Shown here in pieces: positions 1-5,082 of a stretch of DNA of 7,055 nt (positions within the stretch are counted from its first letter, which is position 1; the number at the start of each line of letters is the position of its first letter). This DNA comes from Anaerolineae bacterium (GTDB taxonomy: Bacteria > Chloroflexota > Anaerolineae > Aggregatilineales > Phototrophicaceae), in the NCBI GenBank assembly GCA_020848855.1, contig JADLHH010000458.1, forward strand, positions 1 to 7,055. Reading direction: 5' to 3'. A model generated the notes under the pieces. The model ran no database searches and had not been told where the DNA came from. It worked only from the letters and a program-made list of their open reading frames with translations. The translations under genes and the position numbers were made by a program.

Positions 1-257
1 ACGTCGCAGCCGGAAATGTTCAGCCCGCCCCACGCCAGCGGATACAGCGGCAGGTACGCCTGATGATGGCTGTGGATGCCGGGCATCCGGTTGAGCCAGA
101 GCGTGCGGATATCCCAGTCGCTGTAGAAATCCGGCATGAGGTCGGGCGCGTACAGGCTGGTGTAGATCGGGCTGGCGGGATAGGTCGCTACGAGGGTTTC
201 GAGCACGTCCTCGGCGCCGCCGCGCTGGTTCAGCCAGTCGTGGACGAGGGCGATCAT
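1..257 (-). CDS. Glycosyltransferase family 4, N-terminal part (runs off left edge)
   Basis: Eighty-five codons of the N-terminus are visible; the 3' end lies beyond position 1. The protein begins MIALVHDWLNQRGGAEDVLE, then has SPIYTSLYAPD (about residues 29-39), DIRTLWLNRMPG (49-60) and a HHQAYLPLYPLA stretch (64-75). These are the hallmarks of the acceptor-side Rossmann domain of WbaZ/mannosyltransferase-like GT4 enzymes: the initial strand, the RGGAE glycine-rich loop, and the 'IYT', 'P-G' and 'H-x-x-YLPL-P' blocks. Such enzymes transfer a sugar from a nucleotide donor to a lipid-linked glycan on the cytoplasmic face of the membrane. The donor-binding C-terminal domain is not visible, so the sugar cannot be predicted. 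Its ATG overlaps the rnhB stop as ATGA (4-bp overlap), which implies translational coupling; the upstream GGGGA is a poor, very close Shine-Dalgarno. Family assignment is confident; specificity is unknown. Confidence 0.88.
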   Translation of the reverse strand, partial: MIALVHDWLNQRGGAEDVLETLVATYPASPIYTSLYAPDLMPDFYSDWDIRTLWLNRMPGIHSHHQAYLPLYPLAWGGLNISGCD

Positions 258-928
258 TCCCCGTCCCCGAACGGCAGCGGCAGTTGGGCGAGCGGCTTGT
301 AGCTCATCCGGTGCAGCGGCGTAGCGCCAAAGTCGCGCAGCGCCACCTGATGCCGGGCGACGCCGTAGCCCTTGTGCGCGGCGAAGCCGTACTGTGGATA
401 CGCCGCGTCGTATTCAATCATCCAGCGGTCGCGGGTGACTTTCGCCAGCACGCTCGCCGACGCGATACTGAGCGAGCGGCTGTCGCCGCGCACGACGGCG
501 CGGTAGGGAATCCGGCGCTCGGCGAAGCCCTGCCAGCGGATCAGGTCGATCAGCAGGAAATCCGGCTGGAGCGCGGCGCTCGCCAGCAGATACTCGACGG
601 CGCGGCGCATGGCGAGGCAGGTCGCCGGGACGATGCCGAGGGCGTCGATCTCGCCCGCTTCCGCCCTGCCGACGCCCCACGCCAGCGCCGTTGACTGAAT
701 CCGCTCGACCAGCGCTTCGCGGATTGGTGCAGTGAGCTGCTTGCTGTCGTACACCCCGGCGAGGCGTTCAGGCAGATCGTCACGCTCCAGCGGCAGCACG
801 ACCGCCCCGGCGACGACCGGACCTGCCCACGCGCCGCGCCCGGCTTCGTCGATACCGACGATGCACCGGTAGCCCTGCGCGATCAGTTCGCGCTCAAGTT
901 GAAGACTGGCGGTCTTGTGGTCGCGCAT
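254..928 (-). CDS. rnhB: Ribonuclease HII
   Basis: This 224-residue protein is full length for RNase HII, the cytoplasmic endonuclease that cuts RNA in RNA/DNA hybrids and starts excision of single ribonucleotides misinserted in DNA. Visible motifs are GIDEAGRGAWAGPVVAGAV (25-43) with catalytic D27 and E28, YDSKQL (60-65), the LLID strand with D128, GDSRSLSIASASVLAKVTRD (148-167) with D149, and HKGYG (185-189). D27, E28, D128 and D149 match the catalytic DEDD set of E. coli and Thermotoga RNase HII. The usual GYxT is GYGV here, a mild deviation. The ATG is preceded by AAGGGC at workable spacing. The gene overlaps the upstream GT2 gene by 35 bp and the downstream GT4 gene by 4 bp, so this housekeeping repair gene is embedded in a glycosyltransferase operon. 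No key residue is missing. Confidence 0.97.
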   Translation of the reverse strand: MRDHKTASLQLERELIAQGYRCIVGIDEAGRGAWAGPVVAGAVVLPLERDDLPERLAGVYDSKQLTAPIREALVERIQSTALAWGVGRAEAGEIDALGIVPATCLAMRRAVEYLLASAALQPDFLLIDLIRWQGFAERRIPYRAVVRGDSRSLSIASASVLAKVTRDRWMIEYDAAYPQYGFAAHKGYGVARHQVALRDFGATPLHRMSYKPLAQLPLPFGDGE

Positions 929-1652
929 AGACGCCCTTGCGCCAGTTCTGCCGGATTTCCCAGATTTCGCGCAGGATGTACAGCGAATCCTGCACCAGCC
1001 GCATCCGGCTGTCAGGGTCGAAATACCAGGTGATCGGCACTTCGCGGACGGTATAGCCGCGCCGCTTGGCGATGAACAACAGCTCCACGTCGAATCCGAT
1101 GCCGTTCATGCGCTGGACGCTGAACAGATCATTGGCGACCGCGCCGGAAAACATCTTGAAGCCGCACTGGGTATCTTCAAAATCCGGCAGCGCCATGATT
1201 TTGATGATCAGGTTGTTGATGCGCCCCATGATGTGCCGGTACTCCGGCTCATCGACGCGGCGCGCGCCTTTGCCCTCGCGTGTGGCGATGCTGATGTCGT
1301 AGCCGTCGGCAGCGGGCGGCAGAAATTTGACGACTTCTTCGATGGGCATCGACAGATCAACGTCGCAGATGAAGCGGTAATCGCCGGTCGCGGCGAGCAT
1401 TCCCGCTTTGACCGCCCTGCCCTTGCCCCGCTCCTTGAGCGTGATCAACTTGACATAGGGATGGGTGACGGCGAATTCGCGGGCGATGGCAGCGGTGCGG
1501 TCGGTGCTGGCGTTTTCGGCGACGATGACTTCGGCTTCGTAGCGCTGCGTCCTCAGAAACTGGTCGATCTGGTCGAGGCAGCGCGGGAGTCGATCTTCTT
1601 CGTTCAGGGCAGGAAGGATGATCGACAGATGGGGATGCTTCTGAACGCTCAA
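894..1652 (-). CDS. GT2 glycosyltransferase, ALG5/dolichyl-phosphate-glucosyltransferase-like
   Basis: Predicted 252 residues with a TTG start. Near the N-terminus is LSIILPALNEE (9-19), followed by AENAS (45-49), RGKGRAVKAGM (75-85), the metal/nucleotide-binding D97-V-D99 followed by LSMP, DTQCGFKMF (160-168) and GFDVELLFIAKRRGY (186-200). The DxDLS, TQCGFK and FDVELL blocks are typical of the ALG5/DPM1 branch of GT2, which moves glucose or mannose from a nucleotide sugar to a polyprenyl phosphate. No transmembrane helix is visible, unlike GtrB-type enzymes, so it is probably cytoplasmic and peripheral. Start choice: TTG at 1652 has GGAG eight bases upstream; GTG codons at 1658 and 1706 would give 254 or 270 residues, but the extra N-terminus is Gly/Cys-rich and encoded by a low-complexity G-rich stretch. 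The 3' end overlaps rnhB by 35 bp. Donor and acceptor are inferred from the family only. Confidence 0.9.
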   Translation of the reverse strand: MSVQKHPHLSIILPALNEEDRLPRCLDQIDQFLRTQRYEAEVIVAENASTDRTAAIAREFAVTHPYVKLITLKERGKGRAVKAGMLAATGDYRFICDVDLSMPIEEVVKFLPPAADGYDISIATREGKGARRVDEPEYRHIMGRINNLIIKIMALPDFEDTQCGFKMFSGAVANDLFSVQRMNGIGFDVELLFIAKRRGYTVREVPITWYFDPDSRMRLVQDSLYILREIWEIRQNWRKGVYARPQDRQSST

Positions 1653-1742
1653 AACCACGTCTCCAGAGTTACCGCACCCCTCGCACCTCGTATCCCCTCC
1701 CCACACCGGAGCGCGGGAAGGAAACAGACGATGGGAGCGGTG
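1653..1742. other. G-rich low-complexity intergenic segment
   Basis: This 90-bp gap separates the two GT2 genes. Read on the minus strand it is G-rich, with GGTGTGGGGAGGGG followed by GAGGTGCGAGGGGTGCGG. Most GTG codons that could extend the downstream gene lie here. It resembles the degenerate G-rich spacers scattered between genes in large Chloroflexota-like genomes, but a copy count is needed to prove it is a repeat. I see no convincing promoter or terminator in it. It supplies the GGAG ribosome-binding site (about 1661-1664) used by the TTG start at 1652. Confidence 0.4.
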
Positions 1743-2765
1743 TTAATCCAGCAGCGCCTCGACTTCGGCGTCGGTGATACGCTTGGTCGCCTGCACTGCC
1801 CGGCGCTTCCGCAGCATACGCGGGATGCCAGCCAGCCCGGCGACCATGCCGCGCAAACGGGCGCGCGCCGCCGCGCCGCGCCACGCGCGCAGCGCTTCCC
1901 ATGCCAGCGCGAACTGCGCCCGCACGACCCGCCAGCCATATTTGCGCCACAGCGGGAAATCCTTGATCAATACGTAAATCAGGTTGCGCCCGTCGTAGTA
2001 ACTCGCCGTGACGCCCCCGCCGGTAGCCGACAGATGATGGTACACGATTGCGGCGGGCGTGTAAAGACAGCGCCAGCCCGCCAACTGCGCCCGCCAGCCG
2101 AGATCGACATCCTCCAGCGAGAAGAAGAAGTCGTCGTCCAGCAGCCCGACCTGATCGAGCATGGCACGGCGGTAGACGGACGATCCCCCGCAGGCGCTGA
2201 ACACGAACTCCTCGCGGTCGAACTGCCCGCCGTCCGCCTGCCACACACCGCGATTCCCGGCGCGTCCTTCGCGTGTGAAGTAGTCGCCCGCCGTGTGGAT
2301 GTGATCGCGCTGGTCGAACAGCAGCATTTTGCTGGCGACGCTGCCGATCTCCGGGTAGCGCTCGAACGCATCGACCACCGCCGCCGTCCAGCCGGGATCG
2401 ACTTCGGTGTCGTTGTTGAGCAGCGCGACAAATTCGCCGGTCGCCGCCCGAATCCCGGCGTTGCACGCGCCCGTGAAGCCGCGATTCTCCGGCAGCTCGA
2501 CCAGCTTCACCCACGCATACTCGCGCCGGAGCAAGTCCTGCGAGCCGTCGGACGAAGCATTGTCCACGACGATAACTTCGATGCTTGAATACGTCTGCTG
2601 CCTCAGCGCGTCGAGGCAGATCGGCAGGACGCGCGCGCCGTTCCAGTTGGGAATCACGATGGAAAACAGGGATGAGGGATGAGGACTGAGGACTGAGTCA
2701 GAGACAAGTGCTGGGCTTGCAGGCAAGCCGTGCTGAGTGCTGAGTACTGAGTTTTCGAGAGACAT
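1743..2765 (-). CDS. GT2 glycosyltransferase, WbbL/rhamnosyltransferase-like, with repeat-derived N-terminal extension
   Basis: This 340-residue protein carries a complete GT2 domain: SIVIPNWNG (35-43), VIVVDNASSDGS (64-75) with nucleotide-binding D68, ENRGFTGACNAGI (93-105), the metal-binding LNNDTE (116-121, D119), FSACGGSSVYRR (189-200), and FFSLEDVDLGWR (214-225) with the catalytic-base region E218/D219. These match the COG1216/WbbL branch, often dTDP-rhamnosyltransferases of O-antigen, exopolysaccharide or cell-wall linkers, which fits the RmlD-type gene just upstream. A basic, arginine-rich C-terminal region (about 279-328) may bind membrane lipid. The family usually starts within a few residues of the first strand; here about 33 extra residues (NSVLSTQH, SDSVLSPHPSS) are encoded by 7-bp repeats. 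No better internal start exists, although the ATG at 2765 has no clear Shine-Dalgarno. The exact start is therefore less certain than the function. Confidence 0.9.
   Translation of the reverse strand: MSLENSVLSTQHGLPASPALVSDSVLSPHPSSLFSIVIPNWNGARVLPICLDALRQQTYSSIEVIVVDNASSDGSQDLLRREYAWVKLVELPENRGFTGACNAGIRAATGEFVALLNNDTEVDPGWTAAVVDAFERYPEIGSVASKMLLFDQRDHIHTAGDYFTREGRAGNRGVWQADGGQFDREEFVFSACGGSSVYRRAMLDQVGLLDDDFFFSLEDVDLGWRAQLAGWRCLYTPAAIVYHHLSATGGGVTASYYDGRNLIYVLIKDFPLWRKYGWRVVRAQFALAWEALRAWRGAAARARLRGMVAGLAGIPRMLRKRRAVQATKRITDAEVEALLD
2669..2696. repeat. 7-bp tandem array C1 (inside a GT2 gene)
   Basis: On the plus strand there are four consecutive 7-bp units: GGGATGA twice, then GGACTGA twice, followed by GT. 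They lie inside the 5' coding region of the 340-residue GT2. They are translated in frame, giving about residues 24-32 of that protein. Confidence 0.8.
2714..2729. repeat. Short perfect hairpin between the two heptamer blocks
   Basis: GGCTTGC (2714-2720) and GCAAGCC (2723-2729) form a perfect 7-bp inverted repeat with a 2-nt centre. It separates repeat blocks C1 and C2 within the GT2 5' coding region. No U-tract follows on either strand, so it is not a standard terminator. Confidence 0.6.
2730..2750. repeat. 7-bp tandem array C2 (inside a GT2 gene)
   Basis: Three consecutive plus-strand units, GTGCTGA, GTGCTGA and GTACTGA, end 15 bp inside the GT2 start codon. They encode the SVLSTQH portion of its N-terminus. 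They have the same unit and orientation as the array upstream of the RmlD-type gene. Confidence 0.8.
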
Positions 2766-2771
2766 GAGACG

Positions 2772-2793
2772 AAAACCGGCGTTAGGCTGCCGG
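2772..2793 (-). terminator. Weak terminator-like hairpin between rmlD-like and GT2 genes
   Basis: Read on the minus strand, CCGGC and GCCGG form a 5-bp GC stem around an 8-nt loop, followed directly by TTTT. The layout is that of a weak intrinsic terminator or attenuator downstream of the RmlD-type gene. The stem is short and the U-tract has only four bases, so it may be chance. Confidence 0.25.
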
Positions 2794-2822
2794 GTGCAAA
2801 CGGAAAGCGTACTGATTCTTAC

Positions 2823-2850
2823 TCAGTCCTCGGTCCTCAGTCCTCAGTCC
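2823..2850. repeat. 7-bp tandem array B, directly after the rmlD-like stop
   Basis: Four plus-strand units, TCAGTCC, TCGGTCC, TCAGTCC and TCAGTCC, read GGACTGA (one GGACCGA) on the minus strand. The array begins one base after the stop codon of the RmlD-type gene. It is in inverted orientation relative to arrays A, C1 and C2. Confidence 0.85.
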
Positions 2851-2851
2851 T

Positions 2852-3700
2852 TCATTCATACCGCAAGCCTTCTTTGACGAGGAAGGCGTCGACCGCATCG
2901 CGCCAGTCGCGCAGGCTAATGCCGACCGTCGTCCCAGCGAGGTTGGCGAGCGGCGCGTATTCCGGTGGCGTCGAATCGCGCTGCCACATCTGGCTGGTGA
3001 TGGCTTCGATGGGCGTCGCCTCGTACCCGGAACGGTCGAGGGCGTAGCGCGCCATCTCGTAGCGCGAGCACGCGCCCTGATTGACAAAATGGTAGATGCC
3101 GTAGCGCTCGGTCTGGATGAGCCGAACCAGCGCGTCGGCAAGATCGTCGTTGTAGGTCGGGCTGGCGACCTCGTTGATCACCACCCGCAGCGGCTTCCCG
3201 GCAATCGCCGCGCTCAGAATCGTCTGGATGAAGTTTCTGCCACCGTGCGCGAACAGCCATGCCGTCCGCACGATGTAATGGCGCGGGGTGGCGCGCATGA
3301 CCGCCTGCTCGCCGACCCATTTGCTGTAGCCATACGGGTTCGCGGGCGACGGCGGATCGTATTCGCGGTACGGCACAGTCGCCCGACCGTTGAACACCTC
3401 GTTGGTGCTGATGTACACAATCGCCGCGCCGCATTCGGCAGCCGCCAGCGCCACATTCTGCGCGCCGAAGCCATTCACGCGGATCGCCTGTTCGGGGTCG
3501 CGGGCGCAGCCGTCCACGTCGGTCATGGCAGCGGGGTGGATAACGATCTGCGGCTGCGCGCCCCGCACGAAATCGCGGGTCGCGTCGAAGTCGGCAATGT
3601 CGAATTCCGGGGCGTCAGCGCGGACGACTTCGTGATCCGCCAGCAAATCCGCTGCGCGCCCGCCGAGGCGTCCGGCTGCGCCGGTAACTAAAATACGCAT
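2852..3700 (-). CDS. rfbD: dTDP-4-dehydrorhamnose reductase-like (RmlD/RfbD family) SDR
   Basis: This 282-residue protein matches the RmlD length. The family reduces dTDP-4-keto-6-deoxy-sugars with NAD(P)H in the last step of dTDP-L-rhamnose or related deoxysugar synthesis in the cytoplasm. Visible are the Rossmann motif MRILVTGAAGRLGG (1-14, GxxGxxG), IHPAAMTDVDGC (54-65), the catalytic STNEVFNG block (98-105; family consensus STDYVFDG), YGYSK with Y123 and K127 as the YxxxK pair, RTAWLF (145-150) and ASPTYNDDLA (179-188). The N-E replacement of D-Y in the STDYVF block leaves the precise 4-keto substrate open. The ATG at 3700 starts immediately at the Rossmann strand. An upstream GTG (3757) would add 19 residues translated from repeat DNA and is disfavoured. 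The start has no Shine-Dalgarno because 7-bp repeats occupy that position. Neighbouring GT2 genes support glycan synthesis. Confidence 0.9.
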   Translation of the reverse strand: MRILVTGAAGRLGGRAADLLADHEVVRADAPEFDIADFDATRDFVRGAQPQIVIHPAAMTDVDGCARDPEQAIRVNGFGAQNVALAAAECGAAIVYISTNEVFNGRATVPYREYDPPSPANPYGYSKWVGEQAVMRATPRHYIVRTAWLFAHGGRNFIQTILSAAIAGKPLRVVINEVASPTYNDDLADALVRLIQTERYGIYHFVNQGACSRYEMARYALDRSGYEATPIEAITSQMWQRDSTPPEYAPLANLAGTTVGISLRDWRDAVDAFLVKEGLRYE

Positions 3701-3744
3701 GATACAGTACTGAGTACTGAGTACTGAGTGGTGAGTAAAGACAT
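3688..3744 (-). CDS. Possible 18-codon upstream ORF overlapping the rmlD-like start
   Basis: An ATG at 3744 with GGGGG (3751-3755) six bases upstream opens an 18-codon frame, MSLLTTQYSVLSTVSCVF, ending in TAG at 3688-3690. The stop lies just inside the RmlD-type gene, whose ATG at 3700 is in another frame. Most of the peptide is translated from the 7-bp repeats. It has no recognisable function as a protein; its possible role is to carry ribosomes to the reductase start, which lacks its own ribosome-binding site. Chance occurrence is quite possible. Confidence 0.25.
   Translation of the reverse strand: MSLLTTQYSVLSTVSCVF
3707..3734. repeat. 7-bp tandem array A, directly before the rmlD-like start
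   Basis: Three perfect plus-strand GTACTGA units and one degenerate GTGGTGA end 6 bp before the RmlD-type start codon (3700). They occupy the position where a Shine-Dalgarno would be expected. The spacing is strictly 7 bp and there are no spacers. Confidence 0.88.
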
Positions 3745-3804
3745 TTCTTTCCCCCACAAAAACCGCTAATCAGGGAAAATAGCTCTCCGGCTCCCCTACC
3801 CTGC
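3735..3804. other. AT-richer spacer upstream of the rmlD-like gene
   Basis: This spacer lies between array A and the stop of the 122-residue protein. On the minus strand it contains GAGCTATTTTCC, GGTTTTTG and the GGGGG tract. TACAAT (3807-3812) overlaps the preceding gene's stop and could be a -10, but I find no matching -35. It is the only plausible promoter region for the glycan cluster and is markedly less GC-rich than its surroundings. Confidence 0.3.
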
Positions 3805-4173
3805 TTATTGTACACGCCAATAGTCGAAAACGCGCTCGACTTCTGCACGCCAGCACGCTTCCAGGTCGGTCATGTCATAGCCGCGCACCGCCATGCCACG
3901 AAAAAAGCCCGCGCCGGGGATGCCGGTCGCCTTCGAGACGACCAGCGCGCACAACAGCCCGTGCCCGGCGCGCTCCTCGTCTGAGCACACCGCGCCCAGC
4001 AGCCGGGTGAAGGCATACGAGCCGGGATGCACATAGATCGGCAGCAGCAGCGCCAGTTCGCCATAAGTGACGATGCGCCCGGCTTTCGCCAGCGCGATCA
4101 GTTCAACCCGCATCGCTTCGACGACCGTCTCCCACTCGACCTCGGTGAGGGTGAAGCGAGCAGGAGTCTTCAT
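3805..4173 (-). CDS. Conserved-looking protein of unknown function (122 aa)
   Basis: I do not recognise a named family. The 122-residue sequence is soluble, with no signal peptide or membrane helix. It has an N-terminal helical segment (about 12-31), GRIVTYGELALLL (32-44), YAFTRLLGAVCSDEE (53-67), a hydrophobic strand LLCALVVSKATGIPGAGFF (73-91) and a tryptophan-containing C-terminus (ACWRAEVERVFDYW, 106-119). 'VTYGEL' recalls the winged-helix start of alkylguanine transferase/ATL proteins, and the rest has a compact alpha/beta pattern, but no PCHR motif is present, so transferase activity is not supported. A small nucleic-acid-binding protein is a guess. The ATG at 4173 is chosen because it begins just before the structured region and overlaps the stop of a 24-codon ORF as ATGA. 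A start at 4275 in the same frame would add 34 low-complexity residues. Confidence 0.72.
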   Translation of the reverse strand: MKTPARFTLTEVEWETVVEAMRVELIALAKAGRIVTYGELALLLPIYVHPGSYAFTRLLGAVCSDEERAGHGLLCALVVSKATGIPGAGFFRGMAVRGYDMTDLEACWRAEVERVFDYWRVQ

Positions 4174-4244
4174 GCGCCGGAGGCTCCCTGCTCGAAGTCC
4201 ATCGTGCCCGCATGTTCGTCGCTGCTTGCAGAATGCTCGCTCAT
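4170..4244 (-). CDS. Possible 24-residue peptide, stop overlaps the next start (ATGA)
   Basis: An ATG at 4244 opens a 24-codon frame, MSEHSASSDEHAGTMDFEQG followed by ASGA. It is acidic and polar, with no membrane segment. Its TGA overlaps the ATG of the 122-residue protein by 4 bp. The start is preceded by GAAGG with a six-base gap, a better ribosome-binding site than that of the next gene. The arrangement is typical of translational coupling, so it may be a leader that delivers ribosomes, or a genuine small protein. Homologues were not checked. Confidence 0.35.
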   Translation of the reverse strand: MSEHSASSDEHAGTMDFEQGASGA

Positions 4245-4270
4245 ACCCGCCCTTCCCCGGTGCGACTCCA

Positions 4271-4299
4271 ATCATAAATCCGGGGCAGAGCTAGCGCAA
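4271..4299 (-). promoter_or_regulatory. Candidate sigma70-type promoter for the 24-codon ORF and 122-aa gene
   Basis: On the minus strand TTGCGC (4294-4299) and TATGAT (4271-4276) are separated by exactly 17 bp. The -10 matches consensus at 5 of 6 bases, the -35 only at TTG. It would give a leader of roughly 20 nt before the ATG at 4244. It overlaps the stop codon of the upstream membrane protein gene. Confidence 0.35.
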
Positions 4300-5043
4300 A
4301 ATCACGGTCAGGCTGGTATCGGTCACGCTCACGTCGGAGACGGTGTATAAGCCGCCGCCCATCTGCACGGCAAGCTGCCCGATGAGGTCGTTCATCTGCT
4401 GCTCGACGGTTGTGACCAGATCGTTAAGGCTCTGGGGCGGCACGGCGTACATCTGCCCGGCGATGTCGACGCCGGAGACGACAACCCGGCGCGTGGGCGA
4501 ATCCCAGCGCAGGATGACCCCGGCGGGCAGCGGCACGCCACCAAGCTGCGGCAGGGTCGTATCCATGTAGACGACCGCGCCGCCTGGTCGCAGGTCGATG
4601 CGAGCGTTGCGGATGCGCGGATCGGTCGAACTGGGGCTGCAAATGGTCGAGCGCTGATAGCAGATGTCCATCAGCCCGGCTTCGGTGAAATAGGCGGTCC
4701 CCGCCTGCCCGCCATTCGCGGTCGAGCCGACGGTGAAATTGTAGAGCGCAGGGTTGCTGTTCAGCGTGCCCTGCCCGTACTGACCCAGATCGACGCTGAT
4801 CTGCGGCAGCGGGGTCGGGTTTTGCAGGACGATGGTCGGTTCGGGCGTGACCTGCGCGAAGAAGTCGGCGGTGTCGCCCTGCGGCGTCAGCCCGGTGACC
4901 GCGCCGATAAGCTGCGGCAGAAACAGGAATCCCGCGACCAGCACGACGGCGAACAGAATGCCAAATGTCGCCAGACAGCCGCACGCCAGCGGCAGCAGCG
5001 ACGAGCGCCGCCGTCCAGGACGGTGTACATACATCGTGGTCAT
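4291..5043 (-). CDS. Membrane-anchored extracytoplasmic protein of unknown function
   Basis: No family is recognised with confidence. The predicted 250-residue protein has a basic cytoplasmic start (HRPGRRR, 7-13), one long hydrophobic helix (about 16-44), a Thr/Pro-rich linker (TPEPTIVLQNPTPLP, 66-80) and a beta-rich domain (82-250). The positive-inside pattern predicts N-in/C-out. C128 and C135 could form an extracytoplasmic disulfide. Alternating strands with a long amphipathic helix (LNDLVTTVEQQMNDLIGQL, 206-224) near the C-terminus vaguely recall lipid-binding LmeA/DUF2993-type proteins; this is only an impression. Cys21 and Cys23 sit early in the hydrophobic stretch, so a lipoprotein cleavage site is unlikely. 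The start at 5043 is preferred because GGGGG lies nine bases upstream; ATG at 5052 abuts that tract and would add three residues. No nearby gene suggests a partner. Confidence 0.78.
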   Translation of the reverse strand: MTTMYVHRPGRRRSSLLPLACGCLATFGILFAVVLVAGFLFLPQLIGAVTGLTPQGDTADFFAQVTPEPTIVLQNPTPLPQISVDLGQYGQGTLNSNPALYNFTVGSTANGGQAGTAYFTEAGLMDICYQRSTICSPSSTDPRIRNARIDLRPGGAVVYMDTTLPQLGGVPLPAGVILRWDSPTRRVVVSGVDIAGQMYAVPPQSLNDLVTTVEQQMNDLIGQLAVQMGGGLYTVSDVSVTDTSLTVILR

Positions 5044-5082
5044 CCGGCACATCCCCCACAGCTATCTGAAACCATGCCGGAA

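Noticed and set aside
1675..1706. G-quadruplex on the minus strand
   Set aside because: Only three runs of four Gs are close together; the remaining G runs are two bases long, so a stable three-tier quadruplex is not supported.
915..2588. 557-codon open frame on the plus strand
   Set aside because: It runs antisense through two clear GT2 genes and their spacer, with no domain-like motifs and an Asp/Ala/Arg-rich composition expected from GC-rich antisense codons.
3089..3691. 200-codon open frame on the plus strand
   Set aside because: It is a shadow of the RmlD-type gene, whose minus-strand frame carries the full Rossmann and YxxxK motifs.
2669..3734. CRISPR array
   Set aside because: The repeats are 7 bp with no unique spacers, and no cas genes are present; they are simple tandem heptamers.
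3701..3757. Upstream GTG start adding 19 residues to the RmlD-type protein
   Set aside because: The extra residues are translated from heptamer repeats, the family starts right at MRILVTGAAG, and the GTG has no ribosome-binding site.
4255..4285. CCCCGG/CCGGGG inverted repeat after the membrane-protein gene
   Set aside because: It is a six-pair stem with a 19-nt loop and no T-tract. It overlaps the candidate promoter and is likely chance in GC-rich DNA.
4969..4995. Lipoprotein signal (PLAC) in the membrane-anchored protein
   Set aside because: The cysteine lies at the beginning of a long hydrophobic helix rather than its end, so signal peptidase II processing is unlikely; a plain transmembrane anchor fits better.
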